Source: Shinella sp032095155
GTDB lineage: Bacteria; Pseudomonadota; Alphaproteobacteria; Rhizobiales; Rhizobiaceae
NCBI RefSeq assembly: GCF_049199905.1
Contig: NZ_JBLZPK010000007.1
Coordinates: 1-64,000, forward strand
Reading direction: 5' to 3'
Length of the DNA: 64,000 nucleotides
Shown here: one piece after another, positions 1 to 10,400 of the stretch
How positions within the stretch are numbered: position 1 is the stretch's first letter
How the letters are laid out: each line of letters opens with the position of its first letter
Position numbers and translations under genes: made by a program
Notes under the pieces: model-generated
What the model was told of the DNA's origin: nothing
The model's database searches: none
The model's input: the letters and a program-made list of their open reading frames with translations, nothing else

Positions 1-2
1 CC

Positions 3-2030
3 GGCGAGATCGAGCGCGCCGTCGAAAAGCTGCGCTCCCAGGCCCAGAGTTTCGATCTCGTCGTGGAAACCAGCCGCGACGAAGTGCTGGAAGCCCAGGG
101 CCGCGTGTCCGGCGGACAGGCTTTCGTGCGTTTCGTGGCGCTCAACAATCTGCGCGCCGAGGCCGCCGAGTTGAAGCTCGAGCGCGACCGCCTGGTCGCG
201 GCGCTCACCACCCTTCAGGGCCTGCTCGACCAGATCGACCAGCCCGTCTGGCAGCGCACCGCCGATGGCTCGCTCGCCTGGGTCAACGAGGCCTATGCCG
301 AGGCCGTCGAGGCGAAGGATGCCGCGAGCGCCGTGCATGAAGGCCGCGAACTGCTGCCGACCATCGCGCGCGAAAAGATCCGCGCCGCCAGCACCTATGA
401 CATGCCCTACCGCGACAAGGTCTCGACCGTCGTGCACGGCAACCGCGGCTTCTTCGACGTCGTCGATGCCCGCAGCCCGACGGGTTCGGCCGGCATCGCC
501 GTCAACGTTTCGGATGTCGAGGCGGTGCGGGAAGAACTCGTGCGCACGCTGAAGAGCCATGCCGAAACGCTCGACCATCTCGCGACCCCCGTCGCGATCT
601 TCGACGGCGACCAGCGCCTGCAATTCTACAACCAGGCCTTCCAGCATATGTGGGAGGTCGACATGGCCTTCCTCGAAGGCAAGCCCGGCAATGGCGAACT
701 CTTCGACAAGCTGCGCGCCGCCGGAAAACTGCCCGAGCAGCTGAACTGGAAACAGTGGAAGGAAGCAGCACTTGCTGTCTACCGCGCCATCGAGACCCAG
801 ACCGACCTCTGGCACCTGCCGAACGGCCAGACGCTGCGCGTCTTCGCCACCGCCCGCCCGCAGGGCGGCGCCACCTGGGTCTTCGAGAACCTGACGGAAA
901 AGGTCGATCTCGAAACGCGCTACAACACGCTGGTGCAGGTACAGGACGAGACCATCGACCATCTGGCCGAAGGGGTCGCCGTGTTCAGCCCGGACGGGCG
1001 CATCCGCCTGTCCAACCCGGCCTTCCGCGCGCTCTGGGGTATCAGCGAGGCGGAGGCGAAATCCGGTACGCATATCCGCGCCATCGAGCAGGCCTGTGCG
1101 GTCTCCTATGACAAGCCGGACGGCTGGAAGCGCTTTGCGCATATCATCACCAGCTTCGACGACGAGCGGCCGTCCTGCCAGGGCGTGCTGGAGCTGCGTA
1201 CCGGCCTGGTGCTCGATTTCGCCGTCATTCCGCTCTCCAATGCCCAGACGATGCTGACCTTCGTCAACATCACCGACAGCGTGCGCGTCAGCCGTGCGCT
1301 CACGGAAAAGAACGACGCGCTGCGCAAGGCCGATGCGCTGAAGAACGATTTCGTCCAGCACGTCTCCTACGAACTGCGCTCGCCGCTCACCAACATCATC
1401 GGTTTCGCGGATCTCCTGAAGACGCCGACCATGGGCGAACTCAACGACCGCCAGTCGGAATATGTCGATCACATCGCGACCTCCTCGGCCGTGCTGCTCA
1501 CCATCGTCAACGACATTCTCGACCTTGCGACCGTCGATGCCGGCATCATGGAACTCGACTATACCGAGATCAACCTGACGGACCTGCTCGACGACGTGTC
1601 GATGCAGTTCGCCGACCGGCTGCACGAAGCGCAGGTGACGCTGGAAATCACCGCGCCCGACAATCTCGGCACCATCGTCGCCGACCAGCAGCGCCTCAAG
1701 CAGATCCTCATAAAACTGCTCGGCAATGCCGCGAATTTCGCACCGGCGCACAGCTCCATCGGCCTGCGCTGCTGGCGCGAGGGCGCCGACCTCGTCTTTA
1801 CGGTCACCGACCGTGGGCCGGGCATTCCGCAGGACGTGCTCAAGACGGTGTTCAACCGCTTCGAAAGTCACGGCCGCCAGGGCGGCGCCGGCCTCGGCCT
1901 CTCCATCGTCGAAAGCTTCGTCAGCCTGCACCACGGCACCGTCACCATCGACAGCCAGGAGGGCCGCGGCACCAATGTGACCGTGCGCATTCCCTCGGCG
2001 ACGATGACATCCTTCGCAGCGGCGGAATAG
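3..2030 (+). CDS. divL: DivL-type PAS-domain pseudo-histidine kinase (5' end outside window)
   Basis: The reading frame is open from base 3, so the true start lies upstream; about 676 codons are visible. Three PAS-like segments can be read, with cores near 230-340, 560-680 and 950-1050. They are followed by a dimerisation/phosphoacceptor helix and a GHKL ATPase domain (GNAANFAP N-box, DRGPGIP, GGAGLGLSIV). In the H-box the residue expected to be the phosphorylated histidine is tyrosine: VSYELRSPL, Tyr codon 1368-1370. That substitution is the hallmark of Caulobacter DivL, a membrane pseudokinase that acts through CckA to control CtrA. The downstream tsaE neighbour also agrees with divL. I infer a cell-cycle signalling role. 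The N-terminal membrane part cannot be seen. An ordinary kinase is unlikely given the missing His. Confidence 0.85.
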   Translation, partial: GEIERAVEKLRSQAQSFDLVVETSRDEVLEAQGRVSGGQAFVRFVALNNLRAEAAELKLERDRLVAALTTLQGLLDQIDQPVWQRTADGSLAWVNEAYAEAVEAKDAASAVHEGRELLPTIAREKIRAASTYDMPYRDKVSTVVHGNRGFFDVVDARSPTGSAGIAVNVSDVEAVREELVRTLKSHAETLDHLATPVAIFDGDQRLQFYNQAFQHMWEVDMAFLEGKPGNGELFDKLRAAGKLPEQLNWKQWKEAALAVYRAIETQTDLWHLPNGQTLRVFATARPQGGATWVFENLTEKVDLETRYNTLVQVQDETIDHLAEGVAVFSPDGRIRLSNPAFRALWGISEAEAKSGTHIRAIEQACAVSYDKPDGWKRFAHIITSFDDERPSCQGVLELRTGLVLDFAVIPLSNAQTMLTFVNITDSVRVSRALTEKNDALRKADALKNDFVQHVSYELRSPLTNIIGFADLLKTPTMGELNDRQSEYVDHIATSSAVLLTIVNDILDLATVDAGIMELDYTEINLTDLLDDVSMQFADRLHEAQVTLEITAPDNLGTIVADQQRLKQILIKLLGNAANFAPAHSSIGLRCWREGADLVFTVTDRGPGIPQDVLKTVFNRFESHGRQGGAGLGLSIVESFVSLHHGTVTIDSQEGRGTNVTVRIPSATMTSFAAAE

Positions 2031-2036
2031 GCCGGC

Positions 2037-3533
2037 ATGGCGCTCGACATCTTCCTCGTCGACGAAGCCGCGACCATTCGTTTCGGCGAGGACATGGCGC
2101 TGGCGGCCAAGCGCGGTGATTATATCGCGCTGTCGGGCGATCTCGGCGCCGGAAAATCGACCTTTTCACGCGCACTCATTCGCGCGATTGCCGATGACGC
2201 TTTTCTGGAAGTGCCAAGCCCGACCTTCACGCTCGTACAGAGCTATGACCTGCGCGTGCCGGTCGCGCATTTCGATCTCTACCGCATCGCCGATGCCGCC
2301 GAGATCGACGAACTCGGCTTCGACGAAGCGCTTTCGGATGGCGTCTGCCTCGTCGAATGGCCGGAAAAAGGACTTGGCGCCCTTCCGACGGATGGCATCA
2401 CGCTGACCTTCACCCATGAGGGCGACGGCCGGCGGGTCGCCATCGATGGCCCGGCACCGGCCGTGAGCCGGATTCGCCGGTCGCTGGCGATCCGCGCCTT
2501 TCTTGATGACGCCGGCTATCAGGCCGCGACGCGCCGCCATCTGACGGGCGATGCCTCGGTGCGAGCCTACGAGCATGTTTACACCGGTGGCCAGCGCTTC
2601 GTGCTGATGGACGCACCGCGCCACGCACCGGGGCCGATCCTTGCGCAGGGCAAATACTACCAGCAGATCGCCCATATCGCAGAGGACGTGAAACCGTTCA
2701 TCGCCGTCGGCAGACATCTCGTCGCGCGCGGCCTGCGTGCGCCTGAAATTTACGCGACGGATATCGAACAAGGCATCCTGTTGATCGAGGACCTCGGCAG
2801 CGACGGCGTGCTCGACGAAAGCGGCGTGCCGATTGCCGAGCGCTACCGCGAGAGTGCAGCGTGCCTGGCCCATATGCACGGGCAAGCTTTTGAGCGCGAC
2901 CTGCCGGTCGCCGGCGGCATCGTGCATCATGTGCCGGATTTCGACCGGGATGCGATGCAGATCGAGGTCAGCCTGCTCACCGACTGGTATCTGCCCTGGA
3001 AACGCGGCACGCCGGCGAGCGACAGCGAGCGCCAGGCCTATATCGCGATCTGGGATGGCCTGATCGCCAGCCTTTCGGCCGCAGAACACAATCTGCTGCT
3101 GCGCGATTTCCATTCGCCCAACATCATCTGGCGGCCGGAGGCCTCCGGCACCGACCGCGTCGGTATCATCGACTTCCAGGACGCGATGATCGGCCCCTCG
3201 GCCTACGACGTCGCCTCGCTGGTGCAGGATGCGCGTGTCGATATGCCCGAGGGTGTCGCGGACGAGGTGCTCGACCACTATCTGTCGCTCCGCGCAAAAC
3301 ACGCCGGCTTCGACCGAAACCGTTTCCTGCGCGACTGGCATGTCATGGCGGCGCAGCGCAATTGCAAGCTTGTCGGCATCTGGGTGCGGCTGATGCAGCG
3401 CGACGGCAAGCCGGCCTATATGCGCCACATGCCGCGCACCTTCCGCAATCTGACGCGCGCGCTCTCCCATCCCGATCTCGCCCCCTTGCGCGACTGGTGC
3501 GAAAAGGCTGGAATCCTCGCGACCGAATCATAG
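2037..3533 (+). CDS. tsaE: TsaE ATPase fused to an aminoglycoside-phosphotransferase-family sugar kinase (AmgK-like)
   Basis: A 498-residue two-domain protein. Residues 1 to about 150 are TsaE, the ATPase of the tRNA t6A37 threonylcarbamoyl machinery, with P-loop GDLGAGKST and the VPSPTFTLV and HFDLYR blocks. Residues from about 165 onward are an APH-fold kinase with catalytic loop LRDFHSPN and metal-binding IIDFQDA. TsaE alone is normally about 150 residues, so this is a true fusion in one frame. The next gene is a MurU-like nucleotidyltransferase, so the kinase half is probably an AmgK-type N-acetylmuramate/GlcNAc anomeric kinase of cell-wall recycling. That substrate is inferred from context, not seen. 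It begins six bases after the divL stop, indicating co-transcription. Confidence 0.9.
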   Translation: MALDIFLVDEAATIRFGEDMALAAKRGDYIALSGDLGAGKSTFSRALIRAIADDAFLEVPSPTFTLVQSYDLRVPVAHFDLYRIADAAEIDELGFDEALSDGVCLVEWPEKGLGALPTDGITLTFTHEGDGRRVAIDGPAPAVSRIRRSLAIRAFLDDAGYQAATRRHLTGDASVRAYEHVYTGGQRFVLMDAPRHAPGPILAQGKYYQQIAHIAEDVKPFIAVGRHLVARGLRAPEIYATDIEQGILLIEDLGSDGVLDESGVPIAERYRESAACLAHMHGQAFERDLPVAGGIVHHVPDFDRDAMQIEVSLLTDWYLPWKRGTPASDSERQAYIAIWDGLIASLSAAEHNLLLRDFHSPNIIWRPEASGTDRVGIIDFQDAMIGPSAYDVASLVQDARVDMPEGVADEVLDHYLSLRAKHAGFDRNRFLRDWHVMAAQRNCKLVGIWVRLMQRDGKPAYMRHMPRTFRNLTRALSHPDLAPLRDWCEKAGILATES

Positions 3534-3545
3534 CGCGAGCAGACG

Positions 3546-4280
3546 ATGAAGATCGAAGACGCCATGGTGCTGGCCGCCGGCCTTGGAACGCGCCTGCGCC
3601 CCATCACCGATACGATGCCGAAGCCGCTGGTGCCGATCGCCGGAAAACCGATGATCGATTACGGGCTGGATGCGCTGGCCGAGGCGGGCGTCAAACGCGC
3701 GGTCGTCAATGTGCATCATTTCGCCGACCAGATGACCGCACATCTGGCAAAGCGTACCCAGCCTGAAATCATCCTGTCCGACGAGACGTACCAGCTGATG
3801 AATTCCGGCGGCGGCCTTGCGAAAGGCCTGAAACTGCTCGGTCGAGCTCCCGTGCTCGTCATGAATGCCGATCTCTTCTGGATCGGCGAAAAGCCGGGCG
3901 AAAAGACCAACCTTCAGCGTCTCGCCGAAGCCTTCGACCCTGACCGCATGGACATGCTCCTGCTCTGCGTGCGGCTGGAGGATACGACGGGGCACAACGG
4001 CAAGAAGGATTTTTCGATGGATGCGGACGGGAAGCTCGCCCGCTACAGCGCGGAAAACGGCAATCCGGTCGTCTATGCCGGCGCCATCGCGATGATGCCG
4101 GCCTTGTTCGACGATGCCCCCGACGATGCCTTCAATCTCAACATCTATTTCGACCGCGCCATCGAGAGGGGTCGGCTCTTCGGCCTGATGCTTAGGGGAC
4201 ACTGGATCACCGTCGGCACGCCTGATGCCATCGGCGCGGCGGAAGCCGTCATCGGCCGTTTCCAAGAGGCGGCGGCGTGA
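3546..4280 (+). CDS. murU: MurU-like sugar-1-phosphate nucleotidyltransferase
   Basis: A 244-residue NTP-transferase-fold protein. The N-terminal signature AAGLGTRLRP followed by KPLVPIAGKPMIDY is the nucleotide-binding loop and conserved lysine region of sugar nucleotidyltransferases. VLVMNADLFW carries the metal-binding aspartate. It starts 12 bases after the kinase fusion. Paired AmgK/MurU enzymes convert recycled N-acetylmuramate to UDP-MurNAc, bypassing de novo synthesis; the pairing here supports that role. Size agrees with MurU (about 225-245 residues) rather than RmlA or GalU (about 290). A mannose-1-phosphate guanylyltransferase-like activity cannot be excluded from sequence. Its stop overlaps the GTG start of addB. 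Confidence 0.8.
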   Translation: MKIEDAMVLAAGLGTRLRPITDTMPKPLVPIAGKPMIDYGLDALAEAGVKRAVVNVHHFADQMTAHLAKRTQPEIILSDETYQLMNSGGGLAKGLKLLGRAPVLVMNADLFWIGEKPGEKTNLQRLAEAFDPDRMDMLLLCVRLEDTTGHNGKKDFSMDADGKLARYSAENGNPVVYAGAIAMMPALFDDAPDDAFNLNIYFDRAIERGRLFGLMLRGHWITVGTPDAIGAAEAVIGRFQEAAA

Positions 4281-7200
4281 CCAGTGCGCGCGGCGGCCGC
4301 ATCTATTCGATCCCGGCGAGCCTGCCTTTCCTGAAAACGGTGGCAGCAAGCCTCATCGACGGACGCCTCGTGCCCGGCTTCACCTACGATCCCGCCGATC
4401 CGCTGGCGCTGGCCGACGTCACGATCTACGTGCCGACGCGCCGTTCGGCCCGCGTGCTGCGCTCGGAATTCGTCGATCTCTTCGGCGGCAAATCGGCGAT
4501 CCTGCCGGTCATCCGGGCACTGGGCGAGACCGATGACGACAGCGGCTTCTTCGATGAGATGACGCCCGCACTTCTCGACATGGCCGAACCGCTGTCCGGC
4601 CCGGCGCGCCTCATCGAGCTTGCCCGCCTCGTGCTCGCCTGGCGCAACAGCCTGCCCGCCGCTGTGACCTCCGTACATGCCGAAAGCCCACTCGTCGCCC
4701 CCGCAAGCCCGGCCGATGCCGTCTGGCTTGCCCGCAACCTTGCCGAGATCATCGATGCGATGGAAACGGAAGAGCTGGACTGGTCGGCGTTCGACAGCCT
4801 CGACGTTTCCAACCATGCGCTCTGGTGGCAGCTAACCGCCGAATTTTTGAAGATCGCCAGCGACTTCTGGCCGGCGCGCCTGACGGAGCTTAGCCGCTCC
4901 TCGCCGTCGCTCCGGCGTAATGCGACGCTGCATGCCGAAACCGAACGCTACAGCCATTCGCCGCCGGCAGGCCCTGTCATCATCGCCGGTTCGACCGGCT
5001 CCATTCCGGCAACCGCGGGATTGATCGCCGCCGTGGCGAAGCTGTCGAACGGCGTGGTGATCCTGCCGGGGCTCGACCGCTTCATGTCGGACGCCGAATG
5101 GCTGCTCGTCGGCCACCAGGGCGGCTCGGAGGGTGGGCAGAAGCCGGACGCCGCCGCGCGCAGCCATCCGCAATACGGCCTTCACCGCCTGCTCGCCCGC
5201 ATGGGCTCTACACGAAACGATGTGGAACCCCTCGGCTCCCCCCCCGACGATCTGGAATACCGCTCGAAACTCCTCTCCAGCGCCTTCCTGCCGACGCAGG
5301 CGACGGCCGGCTGGGGCGAGGTGCGTGGCGCGCTCGATGCCGACCGGATGGCCGCAGCGTTCTGCGACGTCTCCCTCGTCGAGGCGGCCAATGAGCGCGA
5401 GGAAGCGCTGGCGATTGCCATTGCACTGCGGCTTGCGCTTGAAGACAGCGAAGACGCCCAGGCGGCCCTGATCACGCCCGATCGGAAACTCGGCCGGCGT
5501 GTTGCCGCCGAACTCGCCCGGTTCGGCATCGAGGCGGACGATTCGGCCGGCACGCCGCTGCTGTCCACGCCACAGGGCACCCTCCTCCGGCTGCTCGCCG
5601 AAGCAGCGCTCCGCCCTGGCGACCCGGTGCCGCTCGTCGCGCTCTTGAAACATCCGCTTGCCCGGTTCGGGCTTCGAAGCGAGGACCTAAGCGCGGCCGT
5701 GACCGCGCTGGAGCTGACGGCGCTGCGCGGCGGGACGGCGGAAATCGACATCTCGGCGCTGGAGCCGCTGCTGGAGACCGCCCTCGAACGGCAGGCTGGG
5801 GATCGCCATCCGCCGGTCTGGCGCACCGCGCTGCCCGAGACGGCGATCCCGCTTGCGCGCGATCTGACGCGCCGCGTCGCCGCCGCCGTCGAGCCGCTGG
5901 CCGGCGTGCTGGTGCAGCAAAGCCGCACGGGGCGACGTTTCTCCTCGAAACTGCCGCTCTCCGACTGGGCCGAGCGCACCGGCCGCGCGCTGGAAGCGGT
6001 GGCGGTGGACGAGCATGCAAATCTGGCCGCCCTCTGGTCGGGCGAAGCGGGCGACAGTCTTGCCAATCTCCTGAAGAGCGTGATGGAGACGGACGGACAG
6101 ATCGAGGCCGACGGGCCGCAATGGTGCGATATCATCGAGGCGCTGGCGGCGAGCGAAAGCGTCAAGCCGCGCTCGATGCGCCATCCGCGCGCCTTCATTT
6201 TCGGCGCGCTCGAATCGCGCCTGCAAAGTGTCGATACCGTCGTGATCGGCGGGCTCAACGAGGGCACCTGGCCGGGGCAGGCGGCGAACGACGCCTTCCT
6301 CTCGCGCGTTATGAAGGTCGAGATCGGCCTGGAGCCGCCGGAGCGGCGCATCGGCCAGCTCGGCCACGACTTGCAGATGGCCGCCGCCACGCCGAAGCTG
6401 GTGCTGACACGGGCGCTACGCAACGGCACCGCCCCGACCGTGGCCTCCCGCTGGCTGCAACGCCTGCTCGCCGTCGGCGGGCCGACGCTGGCCGCCGACC
6501 TGCGCAGCCGCGGCAAAAACCTCATCGACTGGGCGGGCGATATCGACCGGAGCGCCAGCGTTCCGACCGCACCGCGCCCGTCACCAAAACCGCCGGCGGA
6601 CTTGCAGCCGAAGAAATACTCTTTCAGCGAGATCGGCCGCCTTCGCCGCGATCCCTATGCCATCTATGCCCGCCATATTCTGCGGCTGCACCCGATCGCG
6701 CCCTTCAACCTCGATCCCGGCCCGGCCGAGCGCGGCTCGCTCTACCACCGCATCGTCGACCGTTTCGTGCGCGCGGAAGGGAGCGGCGAACCGCTGACGC
6801 TCATCGGCCATATCCTCGACGAGGAATTCGACGCCATTGCGCTGCCGCCGCATATCGATGCCGTTTGGCGGCCGCGTTTCGCCGCCGTCGCGCGTGCCTT
6901 CGTCGACTGGCACCTGAAGCGCGCGCCGGGCGTGCGCGAAAGCCTGACGGAAGTGCCGGCCTCGCTCGATCTCTCCGTCGGCGGCATCCGCCTGACGGGC
7001 ATTGCCGACCGCATCGATATCCTGCCCGACGGCAGCGCCGATATCCTCGACTACAAGACCGGCAGCACGCCGTCGCTGAAGGTGGCGCGCGCGCTGCTCG
7101 ATCCGCAATTGGCGCTGGAAGCCGCCGCCATCCGCCGCAGTGCCTTCCGCGGCCCCGGCCAGCGCGAGCCGGCAAACCTTCTCTATGTGCGCCTCAAGCC

Positions 7201-7453
7201 CGGCGAGCGGTTCGATGCCGAGCAGGTTAACAACGAGGGTGCGAAGAACAATCCCAAATCCGCCGTTGAACTGGCGGAGGATGCGCTGGCCGAACTGGAA
7301 AAGCTGCTGACTGGCCTGATCGAAGGCCGCTTCGGTTTCAAATCCCGCGTCATTCCCGAGCAGGAGCGTGACTATGGCGGCGAATACGACCATCTGGCAC
7401 GCGTCGCCGAATGGTCCTCGGCGGAAAACGGTGAGGAGGGCGACGATGCTTGA
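4277..7453 (+). CDS. addB: AddB subunit of the AddAB double-strand break repair helicase-nuclease
   Basis: A 1058-residue protein of alphaproteobacterial AddB length, starting with GTG inside the preceding stop (GTGA). AddAB resects double-strand ends to load RecA and is the functional counterpart of RecBCD. The central region contains GGLNEGTWPG, typical of the degenerate helicase fold of AddB. The C-terminal RecB-like nuclease has LDYKTGSTPS near residue 925, with the Asp and Lys of the PD-(D/E)XK site. I see no cysteine cluster around this nuclease, so the Fe-S cluster of Bacillus AddB appears absent. The end overlaps the addA start by eight bases, indicating translational coupling. Confidence 0.95.
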   Translation: MTSARGGRIYSIPASLPFLKTVAASLIDGRLVPGFTYDPADPLALADVTIYVPTRRSARVLRSEFVDLFGGKSAILPVIRALGETDDDSGFFDEMTPALLDMAEPLSGPARLIELARLVLAWRNSLPAAVTSVHAESPLVAPASPADAVWLARNLAEIIDAMETEELDWSAFDSLDVSNHALWWQLTAEFLKIASDFWPARLTELSRSSPSLRRNATLHAETERYSHSPPAGPVIIAGSTGSIPATAGLIAAVAKLSNGVVILPGLDRFMSDAEWLLVGHQGGSEGGQKPDAAARSHPQYGLHRLLARMGSTRNDVEPLGSPPDDLEYRSKLLSSAFLPTQATAGWGEVRGALDADRMAAAFCDVSLVEAANEREEALAIAIALRLALEDSEDAQAALITPDRKLGRRVAAELARFGIEADDSAGTPLLSTPQGTLLRLLAEAALRPGDPVPLVALLKHPLARFGLRSEDLSAAVTALELTALRGGTAEIDISALEPLLETALERQAGDRHPPVWRTALPETAIPLARDLTRRVAAAVEPLAGVLVQQSRTGRRFSSKLPLSDWAERTGRALEAVAVDEHANLAALWSGEAGDSLANLLKSVMETDGQIEADGPQWCDIIEALAASESVKPRSMRHPRAFIFGALESRLQSVDTVVIGGLNEGTWPGQAANDAFLSRVMKVEIGLEPPERRIGQLGHDLQMAAATPKLVLTRALRNGTAPTVASRWLQRLLAVGGPTLAADLRSRGKNLIDWAGDIDRSASVPTAPRPSPKPPADLQPKKYSFSEIGRLRRDPYAIYARHILRLHPIAPFNLDPGPAERGSLYHRIVDRFVRAEGSGEPLTLIGHILDEEFDAIALPPHIDAVWRPRFAAVARAFVDWHLKRAPGVRESLTEVPASLDLSVGGIRLTGIADRIDILPDGSADILDYKTGSTPSLKVARALLDPQLALEAAAIRRSAFRGPGQREPANLLYVRLKPGERFDAEQVNNEGAKNNPKSAVELAEDALAELEKLLTGLIEGRFGFKSRVIPEQERDYGGEYDHLARVAEWSSAENGEEGDDA

Positions 7454-10400
7454 GAACCAGAGCCCCGCCGAAGACCGCCCCGCCTCCGCCGATCCCGCGG
7501 CATGGCTGAGCTGGACGTCGCAGAAGCAGGCGACGGCATCGGACCCGGCCCGGTCGGCCTGGGTTTCGGCCAATGCCGGCTCCGGCAAGACGCATGTGCT
7601 GACCCAGCGCGTCATCCGGTTGCTGCTCGCCGGCTGCCGGCCCTCGGCCATCCTCTGCCTCACCTATACCAAGGCGGCGGCCTCCGAAATGTCGAACCGC
7701 GTCTTCGAGCGGCTCGCCGAATGGGCGACGCTGTCCGATGAAGAGCTGTCCGACCGGGTAGCCGCCATCGAGGGCAAGCGGCCGGACCTTTTCAAGCTCG
7801 CCGAGGCCCGCCGCCTTTTTGCGCGCGCGCTGGAAACGCCGGGTGGCCTGAAGATCCAGACGATCCACGCCTTCTGCGAGGCGCTGCTGCACCAGTTTCC
7901 GCTGGAGGCCAACGTCGCCGGCCATTTTTCCGTGCTCGACGACCGGGCGGCGGCCGTGCTGCTGGCGGATGCGCGCCGCTCGCTCTTGACCGCGACGGCG
8001 AACGAGGACGACCGGGCGCTGGCCGAGGCCTTTGCGACAGTGCTCGACATCGCCGACGATACCGGCCTGGAAAAGCTGATCTCCGATATCGTCGCCGCCC
8101 GCGGACCGATCCGCGCCTTCATCGACGACGCCGACAAGGCCGGCGGCGTGGGCGCCGTGCTGCGGCGGGAAACGGGCATTACGGCGACGGAAACCATTGA
8201 CAGCATCCTTGCCGCCTTCTGGCCGCTCGATGCCCTTTCGGGCACGACGCTGGAGGCGTATCTCTCGGCGGCGGAGACGCTTGGCAGCGATACGGTGAAA
8301 ACCTCGGCCGCCGGTTTGCGATCCGTAAGCCGGCTCACCGATCCGGAAGCGCGCCGCGCCGTGCTTCACGCGCTGTTCTTCACGAAAGACGGATCGCCTA
8401 AGAAAATCGGCACCGCCTTCTTCTCCGCCGCGCTGAAAAAACAGTTTCCGCAATTCGAGGACGCGCTGACCGCTGCGCAGGACCATATGGTCGCCTGCAC
8501 CGAGCGGCTGCGGCGCCTGCGCATGGTCGAGGCGACGCTGGCGGCGCTCACCATCGCCGAACGGCTGATCGGCGACTACGAGGACCTGAAGCGGGCGCGC
8601 AGCCTGCTCGATTTCGACGACCTGATCGACCGCACGGCGACGCTGCTCACCCGCGAAAAGGTGAGCGCCTGGGTGCATTACAAGCTCGACCAGGGCATCG
8701 ATCATATCCTCGTCGACGAGGCGCAAGACACCAGCCCGCGGCAATGGCAGATCGTGAAGGCTTTGACCGACGATTTCTTCGCCGGCGAAACGGCGCGGCG
8801 GGTGGAGCGCACGATCTTTGCCGTGGGCGACGAGAAACAGTCGATCTATTCCTTCCAAGGCGCGCAGCCGGAGCGCTTTGCCGAGGAAGGAAGAGAGGTT
8901 TCCCGGCGCACGCGGATGGCGGAGGCGGCCTTCAGCCCGATCCGGCTGCTGCTCTCCTTTCGCTCGACGCGCGACGTGCTGTCGGCCGTCGACCAGGTGT
9001 TTCTCGATCCGGCCAATGCACGCGGCCTGTCGCCCGATGGCGACGAGATCGTGCATGCCTCCAACCGTGGACGCGAGCCCGGTGCGGTCGATGTCTGGGA
9101 GGTGATCGCCGCGCCGCCGGGGCTCGACGAGGAGGACTGGACGGCGCCCTTCGACGCGGTTGCCGAGGAGGCGCCGATCAATGTGCTGGCGCGGCGCATC
9201 GCCGATACGCTCGCCGGCTGGATCGGTCGCGAGACGGTGACGGAGAAGGGCAAGGCGCGGCCGATGGCGGCGGGCGACGTGATCGTGCTGGTGCGCAAGC
9301 GCGACGCCTTCGTCAATGCGCTGACGCGCACGCTGAAGCAGCGCCACAACCTGCCCGTCGCCGGCGCCGACCGGCTGGTGCTGACCAAGCATATCGCCGT
9401 GCAGGACCTGATGGCGCTCGGCCGCTTCGCCGTGCTGCCGGAAGACGATCTGTCGCTGGCCGCCCTCATGAAGAGCCCGCTCTTCGGCCTGAACGAGGAG
9501 ACCGTGTTCGAGCTCGCCGCCCGGCGCGGCGAGCGGCAGAGCCTGTGGATGCGGCTTCGGGAGATGGCGGAAACGAATGCTGCACTCGACCCGATCGTTC
9601 GCCGGCTTTCCGATCTCATAAGCCATGCGCGCGAGCAATCCGTGCATGATTTTTATGCGCGCATTCTCGGGGCCGGCGGCGGGCGGCGGGCGTTCCTTGC
9701 CCGGCTCGGCGCGGAGGCGGGCGAGATCATCGACGAGTTCCTGACCTTTGCGCTGGAGCAGGAAGAGAATGGCCTGCCCGGCCTGCAAGCCTTCGTTTCC
9801 ACGCTGGAACTAGAGGCGCCGACGGTCAAGCGCGAGCAGGACAAGGCGCGCGGCGAGATCCGCATCATGACCGTGCATGCCGCAAAGGGCCTGGAGGCGC
9901 CGGTCGTCTTTCTCGTCGACGGCGGCTCGAAGCCGTTCAATGCCAACCATATGCCGAAACTGCGTTTCCTCGCGGGCGGTCCTCTGGCCGGCGGTCTGCC
10001 GGTCTGGCTGCCGCTGAAGGATCTTGGCAACGCACTGACGGAGGCCGATGCCGAGCGCATCAAGGCAAGTGCGGAAGAGGAATACCGCCGGCTGCTCTAT
10101 GTGGCGATGACACGGGCGGCCGACCGGCTCGTCGTCTGCGGCTATCGCGGCCGGCAGGAGGCCAAGGACACCTGGCATGCGATGATCGCCACGGCCCTTG
10201 CCGCCGATGAAAGCCGTTGCATCGAGATGACGTTTTCGACGGCGGGTGAAAGCTGGCAGGGTCTTTCCTGGCGCGAGGCGGGTGCGGCCGATATCGGTGC
10301 GGTGTCGACGGCCGCCGTCGAAGAACGGGCGAAATCGGTGCTGCCGGACGCGCTCGGCAAACCGCTGCCGCCGCAGAAGGCCCTACCGCGCCCCTTGAGC

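Noticed and set aside
7350..9788. Long open frame (about 810 codons) on the minus strand opposite addA
   Set aside because: Its translation is low in complexity and rich in Arg, Ala and Gly, with no family motif, and it lies wholly opposite a gene with all helicase motifs. Expected in GC-rich DNA.
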